Shown: positions 1 through 7,168 of the stretch, piece after piece
Numbering within the stretch: position 1 is the first letter of the stretch
Layout of the letters: each line of letters begins with the position of its first letter
Origin: Bog-756 sp963699105
GTDB lineage: Bacteria; Actinomycetota; Acidimicrobiia; Acidimicrobiales; RAAP-2
Assembly (NCBI GenBank): GCA_963699105.1
Contig: CAVOTI010000003.1
Coordinates: 124,001-188,000, forward strand
Length of the DNA stretch: 64,000 nt
Direction of reading: 5' to 3'
Position numbers and translations under genes: made by a program
Notes under the pieces: generated by a model
Seen by the model: the letters and a program-made list of their open reading frames with translations, nothing else
Told to the model about the DNA's origin: nothing
The model's database searches: none

Positions 1-231
1 CTTCCGCATGGTGAGGCGGGCCAGTCCCTCGCGTCGGCAGATCCGCAGGGCCGCCTCCACGATGTCGGCCTGTCGGAGCTCGCCATAACGCCAGACCCGC
101 GGCGGGGGCGTCGGGGTCCCCGCCTCGGTGGATTGAAGCTCCGGCTCGATAAGTCCAGTGTACGGCCGGTTGCCCCTCAGAATTGAACACCGTAAGATTT
201 CGGCCGTCGCCCAGCTCCCCGGGGGGTTCAT
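1..231 (-). CDS. TetR/AcrR-family regulator, N-terminal part (runs off left edge)
   Basis: Read leftwards from the edge, bases 110 to 1 encode a typical TetR opening helix-turn-helix segment: GELRQADIVEAALRICRREG followed by LARLTMRK. The rest of the HTH and the ligand domain lie outside the window. The only in-frame ATG is at 231, giving about 77 visible residues with a long unstructured leader, so the true start is uncertain. It is divergent from the CrtC-like gene and the P450, a usual arrangement for a local repressor. A half-site like the P450 promoter repeat (TTGAACACCGTAAG) lies at 183-196, inside the assigned leader; if that is the operator, the real start may be nearer 170. The family call is firm; start and target are inferred. 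Confidence 0.72.
   Translation of the reverse strand, partial: MNPPGSWATAEILRCSILRGNRPYTGLIEPELQSTEAGTPTPPPRVWRYGELRQADIVEAALRICRREGLARLTMRK
181..200. promoter_or_regulatory. Candidate TetR half-operator
   Basis: TTGAACACCGTAAG at 183-196 matches 10 of 14 bases of TTGAACGCTGTACA in the P450 promoter repeat. It lies between the divergent TetR gene and the CrtC-like gene, which suggests autoregulation. This rests on the similarity of two sites only. Confidence 0.35.
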
Positions 232-319
232 GTGATGCGGGATTGCCCGCAGTTGTTCTTCGTTGGTGGGTGGGGCGTGCCCGCCACATCCGAGATCGAG
301 ATGTGCGGCGTGGGTCGGC

Positions 320-1438
320 ATGGCTGACCGCTTCGACGCCAGCATCGAGCACTACCCGATGTCGGGCCTCGACGAGTTCCTGATCCACAATCATCCCCAT
401 CCGGTCCGGGTGATGTGGACATCGGACCCGCGGGCCTACGAGCGAATGTGGTTCACCTGCCAGGACAAGGTCGGCCAATTGCTGGTGGTGGCGGGCATGG
501 GCATCTATCCCAACCTGGGCACGGCCGAGGCGTTCGCCATCGTCAACCTACGAGGGAGCCACACCACGGTCCGGGCCCATCGCAAGCTCGGTCTCAACCG
601 GATGGACATGAAGGTCGGACCGCTGGGATTCGAAGTGGTCGAGCCCTTCCGCCAATGGCGTCTCGGCCTGGACGAGAACGAGTACGGCATCAGCTTCGAC
701 ATCAGGTGGTCCGACACCAAACGGCCGGTCTACCGAAATATCGGTGGTGGCATGATCGCCGGGACCAGGCCGTTCGGCGGGGTGGCCGGATACGAGGGCT
801 TCGGCCGGCAGACCGGATGGGTGTCGGCCGGCGGCGAGCGGTTCGACCTGGATGCCGAGGACTACCTCGGCACCCGGGACCACCACTGGGGAACCCGCGA
901 CGGAGTCGGTGGCCCGGCGTTGTGGAGCGGCCATCAGCATCCCCACTCCGGCGAGTGGGTCGAGTTCGAGGACTACGGGATCTGGGGCGACCACATTCTC
1001 TACAACCTGGGCGACGAGCGACGGGGCAGCGACACCCTCCGAGATCGCAACTACCGGCTCCGCTTCGAGCCGGACACCCACCTGCTCCTGGCCGGCGAGG
1101 TGGACTACGTCTTCGGAGACGGGACGGTGAGGACCGCCGCCTTCGAACGACTGGGCAACCAGATCGCCTTCCTCAGGTGCGGAATGTACGGCGGGCCCAA
1201 CGGTGGGACTCCCGAGGACGACATCTGGCAGGGCGTGGAGGTCGGTGACGGGGTCGTGACCGGGGAGACCTACGACGTCAACGATCCCGGCGTCCGCGCC
1301 CGCATCTGCGGACTCGACCAGCACCACGCCCGGTTCGAGAGCGAGGACGAAGTGACCTTCGGGATCGTCGAGCCCTACGACACCCTCTGTTACGAGATGG
1401 CCGCCGGCGGCCACGGCGGGTTCTCCCTGCTCGGATGA
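320..1438 (+). CDS. CrtC/AttH-like calycin-fold protein (DUF7064-type)
   Basis: The protein has 372 residues, no signal peptide and no membrane segment. The motif RDHHWGTRDG (about 186-195) and repeated beta-rich, Trp/Tyr/Gly-rich stretches are typical of the double-calycin family that includes hydroxyneurosporene synthase CrtC and AttH, widespread in actinobacteria beside lipid and steroid genes. Those relatives bind or hydrate hydrophobic isoprenoid-like substrates; the substrate here is unknown. I chose ATG 320 because the family-like sequence MADRFDASIEHYPM begins there; an upstream in-frame extension from 263 lacks similarity. A P450 follows 173 bases downstream on the same strand, suggesting joint work on a lipid or terpenoid. 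The family call is fairly sure; the function is open. Confidence 0.7.
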   Translation: MADRFDASIEHYPMSGLDEFLIHNHPHPVRVMWTSDPRAYERMWFTCQDKVGQLLVVAGMGIYPNLGTAEAFAIVNLRGSHTTVRAHRKLGLNRMDMKVGPLGFEVVEPFRQWRLGLDENEYGISFDIRWSDTKRPVYRNIGGGMIAGTRPFGGVAGYEGFGRQTGWVSAGGERFDLDAEDYLGTRDHHWGTRDGVGGPALWSGHQHPHSGEWVEFEDYGIWGDHILYNLGDERRGSDTLRDRNYRLRFEPDTHLLLAGEVDYVFGDGTVRTAAFERLGNQIAFLRCGMYGGPNGGTPEDDIWQGVEVGDGVVTGETYDVNDPGVRARICGLDQHHARFESEDEVTFGIVEPYDTLCYEMAAGGHGGFSLLG

Positions 1439-1518
1439 GCACCGGTGCACCGGAGGCCCCGGCCGGAGCCACAGCCGGAGGCTGCTCCCATCAGCACGAA
1501 CAGCTCCCGTCGCTCCTG

Positions 1519-1549
1519 TTGACACGCTAAGTTGAACGCTGTACAACTT
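1519..1549 (+). promoter_or_regulatory. P450 promoter with overlapping inverted-repeat operator
   Basis: A -35 TTGACA (1519-1524) is followed after exactly 17 bases by a -10-like TACAAC (1542-1547). The inverted repeat AAGTTG-N9-CAACTT (1529-1549) covers the spacer and the -10. A repressor dimer bound here would block RNA polymerase; the nearby TetR protein is the obvious candidate. Confidence 0.6.
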
Positions 1550-1611
1550 GAGCTGCCGGGCCCGGTGGGTGGGTCACCTCGGCCGGATGGAGCAGTCGGC
1601 GAAGGGGTTCC

Positions 1612-2811
1612 GTGGCCGGGTTCGAGCAGATGGATCTCGACATTCACCTGACCACGCCGGGGTTCTTCCGCCGGCCCGACTACTTCGACGTGCTCCGCCG
1701 GCTCCGACACGAGGACCCGGTCCACCACACTGCCGACGGTCTGGTCATGATCAGCCGCTACGAGGACGTGCGGACGATCAGTCGTGACCCGGTCCGCTTC
1801 GTTTCCGGTCGGGGGGTGCTGATCAACGATCAGCTCCGGAACCCCGATGGCACCGGACAGAACGCATTTTCGATACTCCACCTCGATCCGCCCCTGCACG
1901 CCACCTATCGGGGCCTGGTGAACCGGCAGTTCACCCCGCGGGCGGTGGGCCACCTCGAGGAGCGGATCCGTCAAGTGGTGCGGGAGACCCTCGACTCGGT
2001 CCCGACTCGAGAACCGATCGACTTCGTAGACCTGGTGGCGGCGCCGATACCCATCGCCGTCATCACCGAGATGCTGGGCATCGCCGTCACCGAACGACGT
2101 CAGTTCCGGCGGTGGTCGGACGCCGCCATCGAGAGCACCGACTTCACCAGTGAGGCTCGGACCGAACAGCTGGTGGAGATGGCATCGTTCCTCATGGACC
2201 ACGTCCGTTCCCCGGATCGGGAGGGGGACGATCTGCTCGACCTGTTGAAGTCGGTACCGGTGGGCGACCGACTCCTCGACCAGACCGAGATCATGGGCTT
2301 CTGCCTGACCCTGCTCATCGCCGGGAACGAGACGACCCGGACCTTGTTGTCGGGTGGGGCCGAAGCGCTGGCCCGACACCCGGAGCAACGGGAGGCGCTG
2401 GTCGCCGATCCCTCGCTGATCGGCCCGGCGGTCGAAGAGATGCTCCGGTGGGTGACCCCCATCCAGGCCTTCGGACGTACGGCGGCAGTCGACACCGAGA
2501 TCGGAGGCCATGGGGTGAGCGCCGGCGAGTTCGTCGTGATGATGTACGCGTCGGCCAACCGCGACGAGTCGGTGTTCGGGCCCACCGCCGGAACATTCGA
2601 CGTGCGGCGACCCCCGGCTCCCACCCATGTGGCGTTCGGCTTCGGGGAGCATCTCTGCCTCGGTGCCAGCCTGGCCCGGCTCGAGGCCCGGATCTTCTTC
2701 GGTGAGCTGCTGGCCCGGTACCCCGACTTTGCCCTGACCGGAGAGCCCACCTATACGGCGTCCACCCTGGTCAACGGGGCGAGGACGATGCCGGTCTCGC
2801 TGCTCGTCTGA
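1612..2811 (+). CDS. Cytochrome P450
   Basis: A soluble bacterial P450 of 399 residues with a GTG start. The I-helix oxygen-activation motif AGNETT is at 237-242, the K-helix ExxR is E276-R279 (EMLR) and the haem loop FGFGEHLCLG is at 342-351 with Cys349 as the thiolate ligand. Length and motifs fit the class that takes electrons from ferredoxin and hydroxylates steroids, fatty acids or terpenoids. No ferredoxin or reductase gene lies beside it. It follows the CrtC-like gene but has its own strong promoter at 1519-1547. The similarity is closest to the CYP125/CYP142/CYP124 kind of actinobacterial P450, but I cannot assign a subfamily by eye. Confidence 0.92.
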   Translation: MAGFEQMDLDIHLTTPGFFRRPDYFDVLRRLRHEDPVHHTADGLVMISRYEDVRTISRDPVRFVSGRGVLINDQLRNPDGTGQNAFSILHLDPPLHATYRGLVNRQFTPRAVGHLEERIRQVVRETLDSVPTREPIDFVDLVAAPIPIAVITEMLGIAVTERRQFRRWSDAAIESTDFTSEARTEQLVEMASFLMDHVRSPDREGDDLLDLLKSVPVGDRLLDQTEIMGFCLTLLIAGNETTRTLLSGGAEALARHPEQREALVADPSLIGPAVEEMLRWVTPIQAFGRTAAVDTEIGGHGVSAGEFVVMMYASANRDESVFGPTAGTFDVRRPPAPTHVAFGFGEHLCLGASLARLEARIFFGELLARYPDFALTGEPTYTASTLVNGARTMPVSLLV

Positions 2812-2857
2812 CGCCGCCGGCCGCCACCGTGGTGGCGCGGCTCCGCGGTGGCGCGGC

Positions 2858-3886
2858 TCAGGGCGGAGCGATCCGCTCCCGCACCAGGTCGAGAAGGGGA
2901 TTGTCGTCGATCGGCAGCATCGGGGGCTGACCACCGGCCTGGCGCAGGTAGCCGATCCGGGTCATGATCGCCGTGCTCCGGACCATGGCCAGGGTCTCGT
3001 ACCACTCAAGATCGTGAACCGGGCGGCCGGTGAGCTCCTCGAAGAGGGCGACGGTCTCCTCCCGGCTCGGAAATCCCGGTGTCCGCCTGGCGAACAGTCG
3101 CTCCATCGTCGTGTCGAGGCTGGTGAACCAGGCCAGGTCATGCTCGGCGGCACCGATGGAGGTCATGTCCCAATCGAGCACCGCACGCGGTCGCAGATCA
3201 TCGCCGAAGACCACGTTCTCGAACCTCGCATCTCCCCACAGCAGGGTGGCCGGCGGTTCCGCCTCCGGTTGGTGCAAGCGGCACCACCGGATTCCGTCGA
3301 CGAGCGTCGCCACCGGCGAGCCGTCGCTCGACCAGTCCAGGTACTCCTCCCAGAAGTCCAGCTCGGCGGCATTGTCGCGGCGGGGGACGTCGGCGGCCAG
3401 ACCGGTGTCGGACCGGTGGATGGTCGACAGGGCGACCAGGAAGTTCTTGTAGATCCGGTGTTGGGCGGGCTCGGACTGATGGCCGAGCCACCGGTCGGCG
3501 TGGGCCACCCCGTCGATGATGTGGCCATCTATCCGCGGCATGAGGATGAACGGGGTGCCGATCCATCCAGGATCGGGCTCGAAGACCGGGTCGGCGATGG
3601 TGACGCCGGCCGCCGCCGCCGCCAGTTGGGCCTGGAACTGTGCGGCCAGGTCGTAGTGGCGGAACGTGCCCGCCCCCGGAGGGACTGTCCGCAGCACCAG
3701 GGGCGCTTCCTGACGAACACCCTCGTCCACCCAGGTGGCCTCGACGAGGATCGTCTGGCTGGAGAAGCCGGCCGACGGACGGCGGAACTCCCCCACCGAG
3801 ACGTCCCCACGATCCCACCGGGCGCCCAACCACCGGATCAGTCCCTCGGCGATCGCCGAGTCGTCGGGTAGTGGAGGTTCGACCAT
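2858..3886 (-). CDS. APH-fold phosphotransferase (ACAD10-like)
   Basis: A 342-residue aminoglycoside-phosphotransferase/choline-kinase fold protein. The catalytic loop reads LLWGDARFENVVF (215-227) and the Mg-binding motif is VLDWD (236-240). The first His of the classical HGD is replaced by Trp, as is usual in the ACAD10/fadE-associated branch of actinobacteria, which probably phosphorylates hydroxylated acyl or small alcohol substrates rather than antibiotics. The ATG at 3886 begins MVEPPLPDD; a longer in-frame extension upstream has no family character. It converges with the P450 gene 47 bases away and is divergent from the GH9 gene. The substrate is unknown. Confidence 0.8.
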   Translation of the reverse strand: MVEPPLPDDSAIAEGLIRWLGARWDRGDVSVGEFRRPSAGFSSQTILVEATWVDEGVRQEAPLVLRTVPPGAGTFRHYDLAAQFQAQLAAAAAGVTIADPVFEPDPGWIGTPFILMPRIDGHIIDGVAHADRWLGHQSEPAQHRIYKNFLVALSTIHRSDTGLAADVPRRDNAAELDFWEEYLDWSSDGSPVATLVDGIRWCRLHQPEAEPPATLLWGDARFENVVFGDDLRPRAVLDWDMTSIGAAEHDLAWFTSLDTTMERLFARRTPGFPSREETVALFEELTGRPVHDLEWYETLAMVRSTAIMTRIGYLRQAGGQPPMLPIDDNPLLDLVRERIAPP

Positions 3887-3918
3887 TGTGCACGTTCTCC
3901 TCGGCTGTCGGGCCCACT

Positions 3919-3947
3919 GCGACAACAGCCATCCTGCACAATAGAAT
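3919..3947 (+). promoter_or_regulatory. Candidate promoter of the GH9 gene
   Basis: GCGACA (3919-3924), 17 bases, then TAGAAT (3942-3947) makes a reasonable sigma-70-type promoter about 50 bases before the GTG start of the glucanase. Confidence 0.4.
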
Positions 3948-3953
3948 CCGCAA

Positions 3954-3985
3954 GTCGACGCAGTCCGAGGTCGACGCAGTCCGAG
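3954..3985. repeat. Perfect 16-base tandem duplication in the GH9 leader
   Basis: GTCGACGCAGTCCGAG occurs twice back to back (3954-3969 and 3970-3985). The second copy runs straight into the AGGAGGA ribosome-binding site of the GH9 gene, so copy number changes spacing in the 5' untranslated region. Confidence 0.9.
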
Positions 3986-3996
3986 GAGGACCGGCC

Positions 3997-6051
3997 GTGC
4001 TCCGAAATCCACAGGGGGCTCACCCGCCGATCCACCTCAGATCCGGGGATCGTCGCCTGGTCCACCGACAGCCACGGGCCCGGGTCGGCGTCGGTGCCAT
4101 GGTCGCCGTCATGGTGGTGATCTGTTCCCTGCTCGGCCAGATCGGTGACCCGATCGGTAGGGCCGGGGCCGTGCCCCGCACCCCGAGGGCCGGGGCCGTG
4201 CCCCGCACCCCGAGGGCCGGGGTGGCGGCGACCACCTTCGTGCGAGTCGACCAGTCCGGCTACCCGCAAACCGCGGTGAAGGTGGCATTCGTCATGTCGA
4301 CGGGTGCCCTTTCCGGCTCGGCGGCAGTCACCGACTCGGGCGGTGTCCCGGTCGAGTCGGTGGCCCTCGGCCCATCCGTCGGGGCCTGGAACCGCACGTT
4401 CAGGTACGTGTACAAGGTGACGTTCAGCGCCGTCACCGCCGACGGGACCTACACGATCTCAGCCGGTGGCAGTACCTCGCCGAAATTCCCGATCGCCCCG
4501 GCCGCGACCATCTACTCGCAGGATCTGGCCAACTCGCTCCACTTCTACGAGAACGAGCGGGACGGGCCCGACTTCATCCCGACGGCGCTGCGCACCGCTC
4601 CGGCCCATCTGAACGACGAGCACGCCACCGTCTACAAGACCCCGTCGGTCAACGCCGCCGGCAACTTCAAGAGGAACCTCACCTCCCTGGGCAGGACGGT
4701 CGATGTTGCCGGTGGTTGGTGGGACGCCGGCGACTACCTCAAGTTCGTCGAGACGACCAGCTATGTGGTGGCTCTGATGCTCGACGGGGTGAAGACCTTC
4801 CCGACCGAGATGGGGGCGGGATCGGCCAGTTCCGACTTCATCGACGAGGCGGAGTTCGGGCTGGACTGGCTGATGGAGATGTGGAATCAACCGACCAAGA
4901 CCCTCTACTACCAGGTCGGTATCGGTGCCGGTAACACCAGCGGCACGATCCTCTCCGACCATGACATCTGGCGGTTGCCGCAGGACGACGACACCTACGG
5001 GGGAACCAATCCCACCTACAGGTACATCCGCAACCGGCCCGTATTCGAGGCGGCCCCGGCCGGTTCCAAGATCAGTCCCAATCTGGCCGGTCGTCTGGCC
5101 GCCGATTTCGGCCTCTGCTACCAGGTGTTCCACGCCCGCCACCGGTCGCTGGCCGACAGATGCCTACGCGACGGCGAGACGGTCTTCGGCCTGGCCAAGA
5201 CGACTGACGTGGGCCGGCTGTTGACGACGATCCCCTATGACTTCTACCCGGAGACCAACTGGCAGGACGATCTCGAGCTCGGAGCCACCGAGCTCTATTT
5301 CGCCCTGGCCGACGGGGGCAGCTCGGTGTCAAGGCTCCCCCAGACCAGTGCCAACTACTACCTCGATCAAGCCGCCGATTGGGCCAAGGCGTACATCGCC
5401 ATCGGACCTGGCCAGTACGACACGCTCAACCTCTACGACACCGCCGGGTTGGCCCACTACGAGCTGTCCGATGCCATCGCCCAGGCCGGCGATCCGCCGG
5501 GTCTGGCCGTCACCCAGTCCCAGCTCGTCTCCAACCTCAACGCCTTGATCGGCATAGGCCTGGCCCAGGCCAAGAGAACCCCGTTCGGCTACGGAGCGGC
5601 GTGGAACGCCGCCGACTCGGTGTCACGCGGCGACGGCCTGTCGGTGATGGCCAGTGAGTACGACCGGCTCACCCAGTCCGCTACCTACGCCGCCCAGGCC
5701 CAGGGATGGCTGGACGGTGTCCTCGGTTCCAATCCGTGGGGCGTCGCTTTCATCGTCGGCGACGGTTCCACCTTTCCCGACTGCCTCTCGCACCAGGTGG
5801 CCAACATCTCGGGCAGCCTGACCGGTGGGTCGCCCGTCCTCGACGGGGCGGCGGTGGAGGGACCGGCTGCCTCGGGGACGAGAGGGTTCCTGGCCGGCAT
5901 GAAGCCGTGCTCTGTCGACTATCGCCAGTTCAATAGCCGGCACGGCGTCTTCGTGGACAACCAGCAGTCCTACGACACCACCGAGCCGGCCATCGACCTC
6001 ACGGCGTCCAGCTTCTTGGCCCTGTCGTGGCTGTCCACCATCGGCCAGTAG
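3997..6051 (+). CDS. Secreted glycoside hydrolase family 9 (endoglucanase)
   Basis: A 684-residue exported glucanase. A GTG start at 3997 is chosen because AGGAGGA sits 7-8 bases upstream. The N-terminus has a basic stretch then a hydrophobic core (VAVMVVICSLLG, about 36-47), followed by a duplicated nine-residue linker GAVPRTPRA. An Ig-like CelD_N domain (about 80-170) with the opening FVRVDQSGYPQTAVKVAF precedes the GH9 catalytic domain. Catalytic features are visible: GGWWDAGDY with the base Asp around 243 and the general acid Glu663 in the SYDTTEPAID motif. No cellulose-binding module follows. It would cleave beta-1,4-glucans outside the cell by inversion. The window also carries GH18-like and broken GH51-like genes, suggesting polysaccharide use. 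Confidence 0.9.
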   Translation: MLRNPQGAHPPIHLRSGDRRLVHRQPRARVGVGAMVAVMVVICSLLGQIGDPIGRAGAVPRTPRAGAVPRTPRAGVAATTFVRVDQSGYPQTAVKVAFVMSTGALSGSAAVTDSGGVPVESVALGPSVGAWNRTFRYVYKVTFSAVTADGTYTISAGGSTSPKFPIAPAATIYSQDLANSLHFYENERDGPDFIPTALRTAPAHLNDEHATVYKTPSVNAAGNFKRNLTSLGRTVDVAGGWWDAGDYLKFVETTSYVVALMLDGVKTFPTEMGAGSASSDFIDEAEFGLDWLMEMWNQPTKTLYYQVGIGAGNTSGTILSDHDIWRLPQDDDTYGGTNPTYRYIRNRPVFEAAPAGSKISPNLAGRLAADFGLCYQVFHARHRSLADRCLRDGETVFGLAKTTDVGRLLTTIPYDFYPETNWQDDLELGATELYFALADGGSSVSRLPQTSANYYLDQAADWAKAYIAIGPGQYDTLNLYDTAGLAHYELSDAIAQAGDPPGLAVTQSQLVSNLNALIGIGLAQAKRTPFGYGAAWNAADSVSRGDGLSVMASEYDRLTQSATYAAQAQGWLDGVLGSNPWGVAFIVGDGSTFPDCLSHQVANISGSLTGGSPVLDGAAVEGPAASGTRGFLAGMKPCSVDYRQFNSRHGVFVDNQQSYDTTEPAIDLTASSFLALSWLSTIGQ
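4160..4222. repeat. In-frame 27-base repeat in the GH9 N-terminus
   Basis: Two exact 27-base units (4160-4186 and 4187-4213) plus a 9-base partial copy encode GAVPRTPRA twice in the linker after the signal peptide. Expansion keeps the frame. Confidence 0.9.
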
Positions 6052-6186
6052 ACGGCCGGAGACACCGGAGCATCGTCGACCGGCACTGCAGGGACCAGGG
6101 GAAACGGCCGAACCGACCGGTGCCGTCGCAAACTGTCGGCCCGGGGGAATCTCAAGTCCTGCGACAAACGTGTCGAAGATGCCCAT

Positions 6187-6429
6187 GTGTCCGTACAACC
6201 GTCGAACCTGCACTCCGAGGACGTCCCCGAGGCCGAATGGGTGGATGCCGCGGTCGGAAGACTCTATGAACGGGTGATGCAGCACATTCCCGCCCAGTTC
6301 GAGCGTCAGGGCCACACGTGCCACGGGTGTGGCCGGTACCTCCCGTCCCCGGCCGACGGCCTCATCAGGCTCGACGGGAAGCTCGAGTGCATCTCCTGCG
6401 CTCTGGCCTACGGCCTGACGTCCGCCTGA
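6187..6429 (+). CDS. Small CxxC zinc-ribbon-like protein, 80 residues
   Basis: An 80-residue protein from a GTG start. The C-terminal half holds CHGC (about 45-48) and CISC (70-73) spaced as in a two-knuckle zinc ribbon, with the linking stretch RYLPSPADGLIRLDGKLE between them. The N-terminal half is acidic and helical. It stands alone between the GH9 gene and a convergent methyltransferase. I do not recognise the family; a metal-binding regulatory or adaptor protein is plausible but unproved. Start choice is tentative, since an out-of-frame ATG overlaps. Confidence 0.5.
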   Translation: MSVQPSNLHSEDVPEAEWVDAAVGRLYERVMQHIPAQFERQGHTCHGCGRYLPSPADGLIRLDGKLECISCALAYGLTSA

Positions 6430-6457
6430 CCGACAGAGGACGGGAGCCCCGGCTCCG

Positions 6458-7021
6458 TCACCGGACGGCGTGAGCCGCCCATCCGAATTCGTTGGCCCGC
6501 ACGGTGCTGGCGACGAATCCCGCCGCCCTCAACCGCCGCTCGACCCCGGCAGGGTCGACCGGGTTGTGGGTGTCTCCGACATGGAGCGTCTCGAGCTCCG
6601 GAGAGGCCAGACTGTCGGAGACGACCAAGACCCCACCGGGCGTCAGCACCCGCGCCACCTCGGAGAGAAGGAGATCCTGGAGGTCAGCCGTCGGAACGTG
6701 GTGAAGCATGGTGAAGGACACGGCTCCGGTGAAGTGACCGTCTTCGAACGGCAAGTCGGTGGCATCGGCCCGGACGACCTCGACGTTGGTACCTCGGAGT
6801 CGCCTGGCCAACGATTCGGCCAGCCGGTCGTCGATCTCCACCGACGTCAGCTTGGCCAGGTCCTCCCGCAGCAGATCGGTCGTCATCCCCGGGCCGGGTC
6901 CGATCTCGAGCACGTCGTCGCCCAGGTCGGCGCCGTCGAGCGCGTAGGGGATGATCCACTTCTCCAGCGCCTCCCGCCATTCCTCGCTGGAACAGAGATC
7001 GAGGTGAGCGTCGTTCACCAC
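6458..7021 (-). CDS. Class I SAM-dependent methyltransferase
   Basis: A compact methyltransferase of about 187 residues. Motif I is VLEIGPGPGMTT, followed by TSVEIDDRLAESL (acidic residue for the SAM ribose), VVRADATDLPFEDGHFT, and the typical post-motif FTMLHHVPTADL. The fold and length match UbiE/Methyltransf_11 proteins acting on small molecules. Two adjacent GTG codons (7021 and 7018) are possible starts before NDAHLDLC; longer upstream reading is a shadow of the antisense exporter gene. It is divergent from the MFS exporter and so may share its regulation. The substrate is unknown. Confidence 0.82.
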   Translation of the reverse strand: MVNDAHLDLCSSEEWREALEKWIIPYALDGADLGDDVLEIGPGPGMTTDLLREDLAKLTSVEIDDRLAESLARRLRGTNVEVVRADATDLPFEDGHFTGAVSFTMLHHVPTADLQDLLLSEVARVLTPGGVLVVSDSLASPELETLHVGDTHNPVDPAGVERRLRAAGFVASTVRANEFGWAAHAVR

Positions 7022-7168
7022 GCCAACGTTAGGGGGTGTCCCGCACGGCCGGAAGCCGGACCGCCTTGGCCGCCTCCTCGGCCCACCCGTTGGACCCGAT
7101 AGCAGCCAGCAGGAATAATCGGCATGGTTCGCCGGTTGGATTGCCAATCGACCGCCGGAGGTGCTCCG

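Noticed and set aside
6052..6186. Possible leader RNA with ACCGGCAC...GTGCCGGT-type pairings before the small CxxC gene
   Set aside because: I could not fold it into any known riboswitch class by eye, and the pairing is weak.
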